64,000 bases of DNA from Caprella mutica (GCA_947561585.1 CANNZV010001630.1:20409-84408), one strand, 5' to 3'. Counted from the stretch's first letter, positions 52,858 to 63,382 are shown. Translations and numbers: made by a program. The notes: a model not told the origin generated them from the sequence alone.

Positions 52858-53415
52858 TTATCGTTTTTCGCTAACCAATACGAATGCAGGAGGGATATTT
52901 ACAGGGACAAAATTGATGTCTACGTTTCCAAAAATTTTGGTGTATAATTTTTTCGCTAATAAGGAATAATGTACTTGAATAAACAAACCGCCATCTTTTA
53001 GTAAGTCTTTGCACTTTGAAATAATACTCAAACCCAATTCGTCGGGCAAAGACACAAAAGGAATAGCAGACACGACATAATCTATTTCTGTTGCTCCAAT
53101 TTTTTGAAGATGTTTTTCTATGTGTTCGGCAGAATCTTCGACTACAATCAAACGAGGATCATCTATTTTTCGGAGCAAATCGCAAAAAGCTTCATTGACT
53201 TCAAAAGACAATAACGTAGTGTCGGGGCGCATCGCTTTTAGTATATGCTCTGTGATAACTCCATCGCCTGCACCCAATTCTACAATGACTTTCGCATTGT
53301 CGAAATCAACATGCTTGATCATGCCTTGACATAAGTATTTGGAGCTACGAGTTATCGTTCCAACGGTTTTTAAATTTCTAACACTTTCTCTAAAAAATTC
53401 TATTTTGTTCATCAT
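52858..53415 (-). CDS. SAM-dependent methyltransferase (phospholipid or rRNA-dimethylase-like)
   Basis: A 185-residue class I methyltransferase. Motif I is VIVELGAGDGVITEHIL. Acidic motif II is LSFEVNEAFCDLL. The motif IV region is YVVSAIPFVSLP, and KDGGLFIQVHYS follows. The N-terminal segment FFRESVRNLKTVGTITRSSKYL resembles small phospholipid N-methyltransferases related to rRNA dimethylases. The substrate is not certain. Its stop is 1 bp before the gpmI start, so it heads the operon. Confidence 0.8.
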   Translation of the reverse strand: MMNKIEFFRESVRNLKTVGTITRSSKYLCQGMIKHVDFDNAKVIVELGAGDGVITEHILKAMRPDTTLLSFEVNEAFCDLLRKIDDPRLIVVEDSAEHIEKHLQKIGATEIDYVVSAIPFVSLPDELGLSIISKCKDLLKDGGLFIQVHYSLLAKKLYTKIFGNVDINFVPVNIPPAFVLVSEKR

Positions 53416-53637
53416 AATGTTCCTTTTTTAGTATTCAGGGTTTTGTTTTTAGATGGTATTTTATACAAATTTCTTCTGTGACTGTTTATTATTTAATATC
53501 ATCGCCAATTTTGAACTTGTCGAGCCGCTGCTAGGCAGGATAAAAAAATAGAGTCAAAAATATAGGTTTGTAAATTACTTAAAACTAAATTTTAGCAAAT
53601 TTATTTTTAGGTAATTCAAAATGGACTAACATATTGA

Positions 53638-55800
53638 TTACTTTCCTATAAAGTTAACAAGGTCAGGATATTTTGTACTATAATTTCGAGCTTCGTCCTT
53701 AGAAACTCGGCGACCTTGTATATAAGCAGCGACAAAAACGTCTGGATGCCCTTTTTTTATCAAATCATTTTTTAGCTTTTCTGCCTCATTATAGCTTTGA
53801 AACATACCTATAGTATATTGGTAAAGAGGCAATACTGCATTGCGTTCAATCAAGGGATCGCCATAAGTTTTCAAGAGTTCGCCTTTATACATTTGTTTCA
53901 AAGCGCCAATCTGCACTTTATAAGATAAACCCTTGACCACTCTTTGATAATAAGCTCCTTTTTGGTTGACCATAAATTGGCTTACTTGAGGGGCCTTTAT
54001 TTCAATGTTTGGTTGAGTTGTTCCTTTATTAATGATTTCAAAATCTATCCTTCTGTTGAGTTTTTTACCCATTTCGTTAGGTTCATCATTCAGGGTGTTT
54101 TGTGCTATAGGATAATAAGCTCCAAGTCCTCTCATAAAGATTCTTTCTGCCGAAACTCCGTTTTCTATTAAATAATTGGCGACTTGTTCGGCCCTTTTTA
54201 TGGCGAAGTAGATACCAAATTGAGAAGATTCATCTGAATGACAACTCAATACGGTTTCTAAAGCTGAATTTTCGATTAACAAACCAATCAAAGCATTGAG
54301 ACGAGGAATATTCAAAGTACTGAGGACATCTTCATCATTGGTATAATAGAGTGATTCTATTTCATGTTTTTTACTCGAAATAAAAACTTCTCCTGCCGTG
54401 TTCATATTAATGTCTGTCGCCAATAATCTTTGTTCTACAAAAGAATAAGGTGTTTCACTTGCAGGTACTTGAGCTTTTTGTTTCGCTTTGAAATAAGCAA
54501 CAAAAATATCGTTTTCGCCAATACTCTCTTTTCTATTAGAAGAAAAATAGCCTTGTAATCCATCTATAGATAGATTGAAAAACAAATCATCTTTTGACGA
54601 ATTAATGGGAACGCCCATATTTTTTGGCTTAGACCATTCGCTCTTTTCAAAGTTAAATACACTTGTAAAAACATCCATACCGCCGATACTCTTGCGGCTA
54701 TCATTGGAACTAAAATATAAGGTTTTTCCATCCGCAGCCATGAAAGGAGTTGTCTCATCATAAGCTGAATTAATGTTTTTACCCATATTGAAAGCGGGAG
54801 ACCAACCTGTTTCTTTTTTTATAGTATAATACAAATCACTTCCACCAAAACCTCCTTTTCTGCGAGAATCGAAAATGACAATGCTATCTTTGAAAAAATC
54901 GGGGCGGCCATCTCCATTGGCTGCAATCATCGGACTTTCAAAATTTACAGGGTACAAGCGTTTGCCTTCATTGGCAAAGGTGTCCACAAAAATTTCTCCA
55001 CTATATAAATTATAACCTTTGTAATAAAACAAGACCGAGCCATCTTCATTAAAATCTAAAATGACATCATTTCGAGGCGTATTCAAGAGCGTACTCATAG
55101 GCGTAGTAGCGGTCCATTCTCCATTGTATATAGAAGTAGAATACATATCGCTGCTATATTTGCCATAAGTGTTGTCTCTAATTCCTTCGTCGTTGCGTAG
55201 TCCTCCTATAGAAGAAGGCCGTCCAGAAGAGAAATAGAGTTTGGTGGCATAATTGGGACTAACTATGGGCGCAAAATCATTGCCTGTCGAATTTACTTTA
55301 TCACCCAAATTTTCAACCAAAGCCAATTTATCTTGATGCTTTATTTTTAATCCATTACCACATCTACGAATAGCATCTCTTACACTTCTTCGATCTACAA
55401 CATTTTCTTTGGCTAGAGCCAAATACTTTTTATAATGCTTTACTGCTTCTTCAAAATTCAGCTTGGCGTGAGCCGTTTTAGCTAGATACAAAAAGACTTT
55501 TGGGTCTACTTTTTTGTTCCCTTCAACTAGTCTTGAAAGAAAATCTTGTGCTTGATCAATATAATTAGAATGATACAAACAAATGGAAGCACGAAGCATT
55601 GCCTCTTCATCGTCTTGTTTGAAATCGAGATAATTAAGGTAATACTGTAAAGCTTCACTGTATTTTTTGTTTTCAAAAAAAATATCAGCGTGTTGTTTCG
55701 AATCTTTGGGCGAGGTTTGGGCATTGAGCTTAACAGAGAAGCTAATGAGTAGTATTAGGAGTAATAGATTCTTGAAAGAAGTCAGCCGTTGGGATGACAT
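53638..55800 (-). CDS. TPR-PD40-OmpA-SPOR outer-membrane-associated protein
   Basis: A protein of about 720 residues from ATG 55800 (MSSQRLTSFKNLLLLILLIS), a signal peptide ending KLNAQ; the ATG-like start at 55887 is rejected. In order: TPR-like helices (about 25-150: ADIFFENKKYSEALQYYLNY, LAKTAHAKLNFEEAVKHYKK); a PD40/WD40-like beta-propeller (about 180-450, repeats such as TTPFMAADGKTLYFSSNDSR); an OmpA domain (about 510-610: TVLSCHSDESSQFG, RAEQVANYLIENGVSAERI, NRRIDFEI); and a SPOR-like C-terminus (about 630-710: YKVQIGALKQMYKGEL). The TPR-PD40-OmpA layout resembles proteins encoded with T9SS or gliding genes (PorE-like), which tie complexes to peptidoglycan. Confidence 0.85.
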   Translation of the reverse strand: MSSQRLTSFKNLLLLILLISFSVKLNAQTSPKDSKQHADIFFENKKYSEALQYYLNYLDFKQDDEEAMLRASICLYHSNYIDQAQDFLSRLVEGNKKVDPKVFLYLAKTAHAKLNFEEAVKHYKKYLALAKENVVDRRSVRDAIRRCGNGLKIKHQDKLALVENLGDKVNSTGNDFAPIVSPNYATKLYFSSGRPSSIGGLRNDEGIRDNTYGKYSSDMYSTSIYNGEWTATTPMSTLLNTPRNDVILDFNEDGSVLFYYKGYNLYSGEIFVDTFANEGKRLYPVNFESPMIAANGDGRPDFFKDSIVIFDSRRKGGFGGSDLYYTIKKETGWSPAFNMGKNINSAYDETTPFMAADGKTLYFSSNDSRKSIGGMDVFTSVFNFEKSEWSKPKNMGVPINSSKDDLFFNLSIDGLQGYFSSNRKESIGENDIFVAYFKAKQKAQVPASETPYSFVEQRLLATDINMNTAGEVFISSKKHEIESLYYTNDEDVLSTLNIPRLNALIGLLIENSALETVLSCHSDESSQFGIYFAIKRAEQVANYLIENGVSAERIFMRGLGAYYPIAQNTLNDEPNEMGKKLNRRIDFEIINKGTTQPNIEIKAPQVSQFMVNQKGAYYQRVVKGLSYKVQIGALKQMYKGELLKTYGDPLIERNAVLPLYQYTIGMFQSYNEAEKLKNDLIKKGHPDVFVAAYIQGRRVSKDEARNYSTKYPDLVNFIGK

Positions 55801-55951
55801 AATATTATGTTTTTTTCGATTTGATACCATCCAGCTATTGGTATTTTCGGTACAATTTTCCAAACAAAAAAAATGCTTGAAAATCAATGCTGTAGATTTC
55901 TTTAAAAAACCTACAGCATTGAATAGAAGTCAAAAATAACATTATTTTAGA

Positions 55952-57292
55952 CTACAAAGTTCTATTGGGGTCAAAAGCTTCTAAATAATCACCTACTCTT
56001 CGCAAGAAAGAACCACCCAAAAATCCATCTACTACTCGGTGATCATAAGAAAGGGATAGGAACATCATTTGACGAACAGCTATCAAATCTCCAAATTCGG
56101 TCTCTACTACAGCAGGTTTTTTGCGAATAGCTCCTACTGCCATAATAGCCACTTGAGGTTGGTTGATAATAGGTGTTCCCATTACATTTCCAAATGTTCC
56201 TACATTGGTCAATGTAAATGTTCCATCCTGAATATCTTCTGGTTTCAATTTGTTGTTTCTGGCTTTATTTGCCAAACCGTTGACCGATTTGGTCAAACCA
56301 ACCAAACTCAAATGGTCGGCAGATTTGATGACAGGAACAATCAGATTGCCCGAAGGCAGAGCGGTCGCCATTCCTATATTAATGTCTTTTTTAACAATAA
56401 TATTATTGCCATCTACAGATACATTAATCATTGGGAAATCTCCAATTGCCTTCACAACTGCTTCCATAAAGATAGGCGTAAAAGTGATTTTTTCGCCATG
56501 CTGTTTTTGGAAACTTCCTTTAATACTATTTCTCCAATTGACAATATTGGTAACATCAGCTTCAATAAACGAAGTGACATGAGGAGAAGTATGTTTGGAA
56601 CGTATCATGTGATCGGCAATCAAACGACGCATACGATCCATTTGTACAATCTCTACATTTCCATTGGTACTGATAACAGGTGCAGCCGATTTTTTAGAAG
56701 AAGAACTTGCTGGTGCTGCTACATTTTGTGGCGCAGCCGTCAAAGGTGCAGTAGTTCTATTTTGGACATAATCCAATATATCTTTTTTGTTTACTCGTCC
56801 GTTTAAACCACTACCAGCTATTTGTTCCAACTCATTGAGAGCGATATTTTCATTTTTGGCAATATTCCGAACCAATGGCGAATAAAAGCGACTTCCTTCC
56901 TTCGTCGGAATCGCCACTTGTGCAAGCACAGCAGGGGCAGTTGTTTGGGCTACAGCTGGTTGAGGAGTGCCAGGAACATTGGCTTGATGCTGCCCATTGG
57001 TAGAAGGTGCAGATTCTACAGCAGGTGTGGCATCTGGAGCAATAGACTCTCCCTCGGTTGCAATAATAGCGATGACTTTTCCTATTTCAACCGTATCATC
57101 TTCAGCAAACATGATTTTGGCAAGTGTACCAGCAACAGGAGACGGCACTTCAGAATCGACCTTGTCGGTAGCTATTTCCAAAATAGTTTCATCTAGTTCA
57201 ACAGTGTCTCCAACCTGTTTCACCCATTTTAGAATGGTTGCTTCCATGATACTTTCACCCATCTTGGGCATTATTAATTCGACTTGTGCCAT
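55952..57292 (-). CDS. 2-oxo acid dehydrogenase E2 component (dihydrolipoamide acyltransferase)
   Basis: A 446-residue E2 from ATG 57292 (MAQVELIMPKMGES); the extension to 57337 is rejected. It has one lipoyl domain (about 1-77) with the lipoyl Lys in EIATDKVDSEVPSP, then a Pro/Ala-rich linker. A peripheral subunit-binding domain (about 140-175, SPLVRNIAKNENIALNELEQ) follows, then a second Ala-rich linker. The catalytic domain has the active-site SYDHRVVDGFLGGSFL (HRxxDG). It transfers acyl groups from E1 to CoA. Whether it serves pyruvate, 2-oxoglutarate or branched-chain oxo acids cannot be told here; no E1 or E3 gene is adjacent. Confidence 0.92.
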   Translation of the reverse strand: MAQVELIMPKMGESIMEATILKWVKQVGDTVELDETILEIATDKVDSEVPSPVAGTLAKIMFAEDDTVEIGKVIAIIATEGESIAPDATPAVESAPSTNGQHQANVPGTPQPAVAQTTAPAVLAQVAIPTKEGSRFYSPLVRNIAKNENIALNELEQIAGSGLNGRVNKKDILDYVQNRTTAPLTAAPQNVAAPASSSSKKSAAPVISTNGNVEIVQMDRMRRLIADHMIRSKHTSPHVTSFIEADVTNIVNWRNSIKGSFQKQHGEKITFTPIFMEAVVKAIGDFPMINVSVDGNNIIVKKDINIGMATALPSGNLIVPVIKSADHLSLVGLTKSVNGLANKARNNKLKPEDIQDGTFTLTNVGTFGNVMGTPIINQPQVAIMAVGAIRKKPAVVETEFGDLIAVRQMMFLSLSYDHRVVDGFLGGSFLRRVGDYLEAFDPNRTL

Positions 57293-57334
57293 GATATTGT
57301 TTATTGTATTATATATTTGATTATAAAATCGGTA

Positions 57335-57365
57335 CAAAATTAACGGAATATTCTTGTTCCTCCAA
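57335..57365 (-). promoter_or_regulatory. Promoter of the E2 gene
   Basis: On the minus strand TTG (57365-57363) lies 20 bp before TAATTTTG (57342-57335), a good match to the Bacteroidota consensus. The predicted leader is about 37 nt. Confidence 0.6.
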
Positions 57366-57511
57366 GATTTTTGCCATTTTCAAAAAATGAATTATATTCG
57401 GCATACGGGATGAAGCTGCAATAGATGCAAGTTTCGAAAGACTATTTTGAATAATAAGAAATACTCCAAATAAAAAAAGGAGCATTGATTTATAAAAAAC
57501 ATACATAACTT

Positions 57512-58081
57512 GTGGAAAATAATTTTCTAGATCGAATTCTACGTTCTTTTAGCTTGGAATTGCCTTTCCAAGAATCTATGGACGCTTATTTGGACTTCAT
57601 ACTTCCATTGGTCAAGCCTTGGGGCGAAGATTTAAATGAAACAGAACACTATATGGAAAAGCCTTGGATGGAGGTAAGAGATAATGAAGATTTTCATGAA
57701 GCTGTCCTCCATTTTTTTAACGAAGAAGGCGAGTATATGGTTTCTGTTGATGGCAATGTATATGCGGGGACTTGGCAAATGGTCGAAAAAAACAACAAAC
57801 TTATTTTGGAACGGCCATTTGGAGGAGCAATGCAGCGAGAATTGTTTGACCTTGCTTTTATGAATACAGACTTTTTTATTTTGCGAAAGCATGGAGATCA
57901 ACAACGAAAAGGCTTTAATAAATACATGGTTATGGGGCGAGAAAATATGGTGAAAAACCTAGAATGGCGAGATGTTATGGAATTGCTCTTTAATAGCTAT
58001 CGAAACAATTCACAGATTATTATCTTTGTTACCATATTTGTTATAATAGCTGCGATTGTACTCATCTTTTCCTTTTTTTAG
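57512..58081 (+). CDS. Hypothetical tail-anchored membrane protein
   Basis: A 189-residue protein, start GTG 57512 (MENNFLDRILRSFSLEL). The soluble N-terminal 160 residues contain a lipocalin-like strand pattern (GEYMVSVDGNVYAGTWQMVE, NNKLILERPFGGAMQRELFD) with Trp residues. A single C-terminal hydrophobic helix follows (about 168-188, IIIFVTIFVIIAAIVLIFSF), so it is probably tail-anchored. No family could be assigned. It is followed by the rimP leader. Confidence 0.7.
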   Translation: MENNFLDRILRSFSLELPFQESMDAYLDFILPLVKPWGEDLNETEHYMEKPWMEVRDNEDFHEAVLHFFNEEGEYMVSVDGNVYAGTWQMVEKNNKLILERPFGGAMQRELFDLAFMNTDFFILRKHGDQQRKGFNKYMVMGRENMVKNLEWRDVMELLFNSYRNNSQIIIFVTIFVIIAAIVLIFSFF

Positions 58082-58111
58082 AGAACTCTTTCTTTTCTGT
58101 AAAAAAATAGT

Positions 58112-58173
58112 TATATTTGTTGAGAAATTAACTCTGAAAAGAGGGAACGCACTAGCGATTCCCTCTTTTTTTT
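58112..58173 (+). promoter_or_regulatory. rimP promoter box followed by a terminator-like leader hairpin
   Basis: TATATTTG (58112-58119) fits the -7 consensus. About 22 bp downstream is a hairpin GAGGGAA-CGC-ACTA-GCG-A-TTCCCTC (58141-58165) with T8 directly behind it, then rimP at 58189. If the box is used, the hairpin lies in the rimP-nusA leader and could act as an attenuator. If not, it simply terminates the preceding gene. Confidence 0.5.
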
Positions 58174-58188
58174 AATACTATACATAAA

Positions 58189-58671
58189 GTGTTAGAACAT
58201 AAAATTGAAAAATTACTATTAGAAAAGTTTGAGGAAGAAGATTACGCAGACTGTTTTATAGTAGACATAAAATCACACGACCACAATAAACTTGATGTTT
58301 TTGTGGATAGTGATAGCGGCATGACCTTTAGGAAATGCCAGCGGTTGAGCCGTTACTTAGAAGGCTTTATTGACGAAGAAGGGTGGTTGGGTGAAAAATA
58401 TGTCTTAGAAGTTTCTTCTCCAGGAATAACTAGACCACTTAAATTCCCTCGACAATACATCAAAAGTATTGGACGCAACTTTGAAGTCAAGTTGGCAGAT
58501 GGCAGCAAAGACGAGGAACACTCATCGCTGCCGATGAAGAAAAATCACTTTAGAAAAGAAAGTTCGAATAAAAGAAGGAAAGAAAAAACGAACAGAAATT
58601 GTTCAGACGGAAATTCCCTTATGAAAAATATAAACAAAGCAATTGTTAAAATATCGTTTAAAAAGAAATAA
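58189..58671 (+). CDS. rimP: Ribosome maturation factor RimP, C-terminal region disturbed by indels
   Basis: RimP assists 30S subunit assembly. The N-terminal domain is intact from the GTG start at 58189: DYADCFIVDIKSHDHNKLDV, VDSDSGMTFRKCQRLSRYLE, and YVLEVSSPGITRPL. After GRNFEVKLADGSK (codon 104 onward) the protein no longer looks like RimP until KAIVKISFKKK at the end. Nucleotide-level reading shows family-like codons in other frames, implying base losses near 58512 and 58543 and base gains near 58620 and 58637, which cancel. All are in or beside homopolymers, so sequencing errors are likely. nusA starts 2 bp after the stop. Confidence 0.85.
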   Translation: MLEHKIEKLLLEKFEEEDYADCFIVDIKSHDHNKLDVFVDSDSGMTFRKCQRLSRYLEGFIDEEGWLGEKYVLEVSSPGITRPLKFPRQYIKSIGRNFEVKLADGSKDEEHSSLPMKKNHFRKESSNKRRKEKTNRNCSDGNSLMKNINKAIVKISFKKK

Positions 58672-58673
58672 CA

Positions 58674-59918
58674 ATGATGAACCTTGTAGATACTTTTTCA
58701 GAGTTCAAAACTGGAAAAAATATTGACCGACCAACAATGGTGCGTGTACTAGAGGATGTTTTCCGTACACTTATCAAAAAAAATACGGGTCGGATGAAAA
58801 TTTGATGTCATTGTCATACCACTAAAGGAGATTTAGAGTTGTGGCGGGTAAGAGAAATTGTGCCAGATGGTGAGGTGACGGATGATCGCAGCCAAATTTC
58901 TATTTCAGAGGCTTTGTCAATTGATGAAGATTATGAAATTGGAGAAGAATGTTACGAACAATTACATCTTCAAGATTTTGGACGACGAGCTATTATGGCT
59001 GCACGTCAAACCCTGATTTCTCGAATCATGGAGTTGGAAAAAGACGAAATCTACAAGCGCTATGTTGAGCGTATTGGAGATATTGTTTTGGGCGAAGCAC
59101 ACCAAATATTGAAACGAGAAGTTCTTGTCTTAGATGACACGACTGGAAACGAATTGGTTATGCCTCGTAACGAAATGATCAGAGGAGACTTTTTTAGAAA
59201 AGGAGACATGGTGAAAGGTGTCATCAAAAAGGTCGAAATGAGAAACAATAATCCTATTATCGTTATCTTGTCTCGAACAGACAAATTATTCCTTGAAAAA
59301 TTAATGGAACAAGAAGTTCCTGAAATTGAGGATGGTTTGATTACAGTCAAAAATATTGTGCGTATGCCTGGCGAACGTGCCAAGGTTGCAGTAGAATCTT
59401 ATGATGATCGTATTGATCCGGTTGGAGCTTGTGTAGGTATGAAAGGTTCCCGTATTCATGGCATCGTTCGAGAACTACGCAACGAAAATATTGATATTGT
59501 CAACTTTACCAACAACCTATCTCTATATATACAACGTTCTTTGACTCCTGCAAGAGTAACCAGTATTGATATAGATGAAGAGACTAAAAGAGCAGCTGTT
59601 TATTTGGATCCCGATCAGGTTTCTTTGGCGATTGGTAAAGGGGGGACAAATATCAAGTTGGCTAGTCGTTTGACTGGATATGAAATTGATGTCTTTAGAA
59701 ATAACGATGAAATGTCCGAAATCGACGATGTAGATTTGGATGAGTTTATTGATGAAATCGAAGATTGGATTATTGATGCGTTGAAAAAAATCGGTTGCGA
59801 TTCGGCTCGTAGTGTTTTGGCATTGAGCAAAGAAGAATTGATAAGAAGAACAGATTTGGAAGAAGAAACAGTGATGGATGTAATGAAAATTTTGGCTTCT
59901 GAATTTGAAGAAGGATAA
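58674..59918 (+). CDS. nusA: Transcription termination/antitermination factor NusA, N-terminus disturbed by indels
   Basis: NusA binds RNA polymerase and modulates pausing, termination and antitermination. ATG 58674 opens the normal N-terminus (MNLVDTFSEFKTGKNIDRPT, then EDVFRTLIKK). Three missing bases near 58776-58783, 58801-58803 and 58815 then cause a local frame loss and an apparent TGA at 58803. The original frame is regained before LWRVREIVPDGEV, because the three losses add to one codon. Then follow the S1 domain (VKGVIKKVEMRNNNPIIVIL) and KH1/KH2 (PGERAKVAVESYD, VGACVGMKGSRIHGIVREL, VSLAIGKGGTNIKLASRL), and an acidic C-terminal helical tail. Total length is normal at about 415 residues. 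Confidence 0.92.
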
Positions 59919-59944
59919 ATTTCATACATTGATAAAAAAATGAT

Positions 59945-59981
59945 ACAAGTGCAAAGGAACTTTTAAGTCCTTTGCACTTGT
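59945..59981 (+). terminator. Hairpin after nusA
   Basis: A perfect 14-bp stem (ACAAGTGCAAAGGA / TCCTTTGCACTTGT) with a 9-nt loop. The T-run is weak. It separates nusA from infB, which are often cotranscribed. Confidence 0.7.
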
Positions 59982-60403
59982 TGTAAATACGAATTAAGGT
60001 GTTTTTGGCACTAAAAAGATACCTTACCTACAACTTTTTTACGATTAAAACTTTTTTTTGGTTATTTTTAGTAAAATCACCCGATAAATAGAGAGTTTTA
60101 AGTTAACTTTGTAGGCAGTTTATAAAATAGGTTTTTTTTCTAACGAAAAAGAACCTGCACTTCAAGAAAAATAATACAGATTTGCTTTCTTGATTTGCGA
60201 AAGTTTTGGTCAAGTCGATTTTTCTTTTTTTAAGAAAATCGAATAAAATCTTACGTAAAATATGTTTATTTATTTTGTAACTATCTCTAAATGAAATATA
60301 TAATATGAAGTAAGGACATTTTTAAATGCCAAAGCTTTTGCTAATTTGTTTATTAACCACTTTCCAAATTTAATTATTGACGAACGGAAAGTAAAACAGC
60401 AGA
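59982..60403. promoter_or_regulatory. Long infB upstream region with own promoter box
   Basis: About 420 bp without a gene. TAACTTTG (60104-60111) fits TAnnTTTG and would give infB a leader of about 285 nt. The leader is rich in A/T runs, with TTTTTTTTC-type tracts. No family RNA was recognised. Confidence 0.45.
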
Positions 60404-63361
60404 ATGTCTAAACGTTTAGTAAAGGTAGCAAAAGAATTAAATGTAGGAACATCTACAATTGTCGATCATCTCAACAATAATGGCTTTGAGATAGACAATA
60501 AGCCTACGGCTAAAATCACAGATGAAATGTATTCTGAGCTACTTAAAGAGTTTCAGCGATCCATTGCTATCAAAGAACAAGCTGACCAGTTGATTATTGG
60601 TACACGCCCAGGTGTAAAGAAAGAAGCCGAACCTGAAAAAGAAAAAGTTACTTTCACTCCACCGCCTCCACCACCTCCTCCTCCTATACCTGAAGAAGTT
60701 GTTTCTCCACCACCGCCTCCTCCTGCTCCTGTTGTCGAGCAAGAAGAAGAAGTTGTTGTCGAAGAAGAAAAAGTTTTGCCTAAACTAAAAGTATTGGGTA
60801 AGATAGATTTGGATGCTAAAAACAAGCCTGTCAAGCCAGTAGTGGAAGAAGTGAAGGTTGAGAAAAAAGAGGAAGTAAAGCCAGAAGATGTCAAGCCAGT
60901 AGTGGAAGAAGTGAAGGTTGAGAAAAAAGAGGAAGTGAAGCCAGAAGAGGTCAAGCCAGTAGTGGAAGAAGTGAAGGTTGAGAAAAAAGAGGAAGTAAAG
61001 CCAGAAGAGGTCAAGCCAGTAGTGGAAGAAGTGAAGGTTGAGAAAAAAGAAGAAGTGAAGCTAGAAGAAAAATCGAAAGAAAAAGCAACACCTACAACAG
61101 ATAAAGAAAAGGCACCAACTTCGAATAACGAAATGATTCGAGCTGCGACACCTGAACTACGAGGTTTGAAAATTATGGGGAAGGTTGAACTCAAACCCAA
61201 AAAGAAACCTGTTAAAAAAACGCCTTCAACTCCTGCTAAACCTGGACAAAAAAAGCCAGATCCTAAAAAAGGAACGGCGAATTCAGACGATAGCAAACGT
61301 CGCAAACGTAAACGTAAAAAGGTAGTTAATCCTGCTGCAAAGAATACCCAACCTCAAGCTAATAGAGGTGGAAATAATAGAGGTCCGCAAAGAGGAAAAC
61401 CTGCATCAAGACGCCCTGGTCGAAATGATGTAAAAGAAGTTTCTCAAAAAGAAATTGATGAGAAAATCAAAGCAACAATGGCTCGCCTCCAAGGAGGTAA
61501 TAAAAAGAAACGTCAACGTTTGCGTCGGGAACACAGAGAAAGTGTTCGGGAAAAACAAGAACAAAGAGAACAGGAAAATGTATCAACAAAGTTGCAATTG
61601 ACAGAATTTGTCAATGTTTCTGAGTTGGCAAACTTGATGAATGTTTCCGTAACTGAGGTTATTACAACTTGTATGAACCTTGGGGTTATTGTTTCCATCA
61701 ATCAACGTCTAGATGCAGAAATTATAGAATTGGTTGCCGATGAATTTGGCAATGAAGTCGAGTTCATTAGTACTGAAGATGAGCTAGAAGAAGAAGAGGA
61801 AATTGTAGATGATCCTGCTGATTTGGTAGACAGAGCGCCTATTGTTACTGTAATGGGACACGTTGATCATGGTAAAACATCTTTACTGGATTATATTCGA
61901 AAGGCTAATGTAGCCGACGGTGAGGCGGGAGGTATCACACAGCACATTGGAGCCTATGAGGTTTTAGTTGGAGAAAACAACAGAAAAATTACTTTCCTAG
62001 ATACACCAGGTCACGAAGCCTTTACGGCGATGCGTGCCAGAGGGGCGAAAGTAACGGACGTTGCTATCATTATTATTTCTGCCGATGACAATATAATGCC
62101 GCAAACAAAAGAGGCGATTAGTCATGCGCAAGCAGCCAATGTACCAATGGTTTTTGCTATCAATAAGATTGATAAAGATGGTGCTTCGCCCGAAAGAATC
62201 AAGGGAGAGTTGGCAGCTATGAATCTACAAGTCGAAGATTGGGGTGGAAAATACCAATCTCAAGATATTTCGGCTAAAAATGGAACAAATATTGACCAAT
62301 TGCTCGAAAAAATCTTGTTGGAAGCAGATATGTTGGAGCTCAAAGCAAATCCTGATAGAGAAGCAGTCGGTACAGTAATAGAGGCTTCCTTGGAAAAAGG
62401 AAGGGGTTATGCCACTAAGATTTTGGTACAGAGTGGAACACTGAAAATTGGAGATCCAATGGTTACAGGAGAACATTCTGGTAAGATAAAAGCCATGTTT
62501 AACGAAAGGGGCAAAAAGATAAAAGAAGCAGGTCCTTCTACTCCAGTATTGGTCTTGGGACTAAGTGGTGCTCCTCAAGCGGGTGAGAAGTTTAAAATCG
62601 TAGAAAGTGAGCCAGAAGCTCGACAAATTGCAAGCCGACGAGCGCAAATTTCTCGTGAGCAATCAAATCGTGCTAACAAGCGTATCAGTCTCGATGAAAT
62701 CGGACGACGATTGGCTTTGGGTACATTTAAAGAATTGAACTTGATTGTAAAAGGTGATGTGGATGGTTCTATCGAGGCATTAGCGGATTCTTTAATCAAG
62801 CAATCTATAGAAACGGTACAGGTGAATATTATCCACAAAGCCGTTGGACAAATTATCGAATCGGATGTTCTATTGGCCTCTGCTTCAGATGCCATCATCA
62901 TTGGTTTCCAAGTTAGACCGTCTTTGGGTGCTCGTAAATTGGCAGAAAGAGAAGGCGTAGAAGTCAAGATGTACTCTATTATTTACGAGGCTATCGAAGA
63001 AATTCGTTCGGCGATTGAAGGAATGCTTGAACCGACTAAAGAAGAAAAAGTCACAGGACAAATCGAGATTCGAGAAGTGTACAAAATTAGTAAAGTGGGT
63101 ACAATTGCGGGTTGTTATGTGCAGGAAGGAAAAATTAGCCGCAACCACCATATTCGCCTTATTCGAAATGGTATCGTTATTTATCCAACCAAAGAAGGAG
63201 TCTTGGGAGAAATGTCTTCTTTGAAACGATATAAAGAAGATATCAAAGAAATAAAGAACGGAATGGAATGTGGTGTCGGTATCAAAAACTACAACGATAT
63301 AAAAGTTGGAGATGTCATCGAAGCATACGAAATTATTGAAGTGAAACAAACACTCGACTAA
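60404..63361 (+). CDS. infB: Translation initiation factor IF-2
   Basis: A 985-residue GTPase that brings initiator tRNA to the ribosome. The N-terminus has the IF2_N helix domain ([20 protein letters not shown]), then proline stretches ([14 protein letters not shown]), four 20-residue acidic/basic repeats and an Arg/Lys-rich linker. A second IF2_N-like segment follows ([20 protein letters not shown]). The G domain has [44 protein letters not shown] and [11 protein letters not shown]. Domains II-IV ([59 protein letters not shown]) are complete. The linker repeats are species-specific and likely disordered. Confidence 0.97.
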   Translation: MSKRLVKVAKELNVGTSTIVDHLNNNGFEIDNKPTAKITDEMYSELLKEFQRSIAIKEQADQLIIGTRPGVKKEAEPEKEKVTFTPPPPPPPPPIPEEVVSPPPPPPAPVVEQEEEVVVEEEKVLPKLKVLGKIDLDAKNKPVKPVVEEVKVEKKEEVKPEDVKPVVEEVKVEKKEEVKPEEVKPVVEEVKVEKKEEVKPEEVKPVVEEVKVEKKEEVKLEEKSKEKATPTTDKEKAPTSNNEMIRAATPELRGLKIMGKVELKPKKKPVKKTPSTPAKPGQKKPDPKKGTANSDDSKRRKRKRKKVVNPAAKNTQPQANRGGNNRGPQRGKPASRRPGRNDVKEVSQKEIDEKIKATMARLQGGNKKKRQRLRREHRESVREKQEQREQENVSTKLQLTEFVNVSELANLMNVSVTEVITTCMNLGVIVSINQRLDAEIIELVADEFGNEVEFISTEDELEEEEEIVDDPADLVDRAPIVTVMGHVDHGKTSLLDYIRKANVADGEAGGITQHIGAYEVLVGENNRKITFLDTPGHEAFTAMRARGAKVTDVAIIIISADDNIMPQTKEAISHAQAANVPMVFAINKIDKDGASPERIKGELAAMNLQVEDWGGKYQSQDISAKNGTNIDQLLEKILLEADMLELKANPDREAVGTVIEASLEKGRGYATKILVQSGTLKIGDPMVTGEHSGKIKAMFNERGKKIKEAGPSTPVLVLGLSGAPQAGEKFKIVESEPEARQIASRRAQISREQSNRANKRISLDEIGRRLALGTFKELNLIVKGDVDGSIEALADSLIKQSIETVQVNIIHKAVGQIIESDVLLASASDAIIIGFQVRPSLGARKLAEREGVEVKMYSIIYEAIEEIRSAIEGMLEPTKEEKVTGQIEIREVYKISKVGTIAGCYVQEGKISRNHHIRLIRNGIVIYPTKEGVLGEMSSLKRYKEDIKEIKNGMECGVGIKNYNDIKVGDVIEAYEIIEVKQTLD
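60831..61070 (+). repeat. Four 60-bp tandem repeats in the infB linker
   Basis: Units 60831-60890, 60891-60950, 60951-61010 and 61011-61070 differ by only a few bases and encode a 20-residue [18 protein letters not shown] unit. The near identity shows recent expansion; copy number probably varies between strains. Confidence 0.97.
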
Positions 63362-63382
63362 TTTCTTCAAAAATATATTTTA

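Noticed and set aside
57321..57506. Minus-strand 61-codon hydrophobic frame upstream of the E2 gene
   Set aside because: It contains the well-spaced E2 promoter boxes and has no homologue I can name.
58674..58838. A separate small gene before nusA
   Set aside because: The peptide matches the NusA N-terminus and the frame breaks are explained by three single-base losses.
60831..61070. CRISPR-like array
   Set aside because: The 60-bp units are contiguous, without spacers, and are read in frame as the IF-2 linker.
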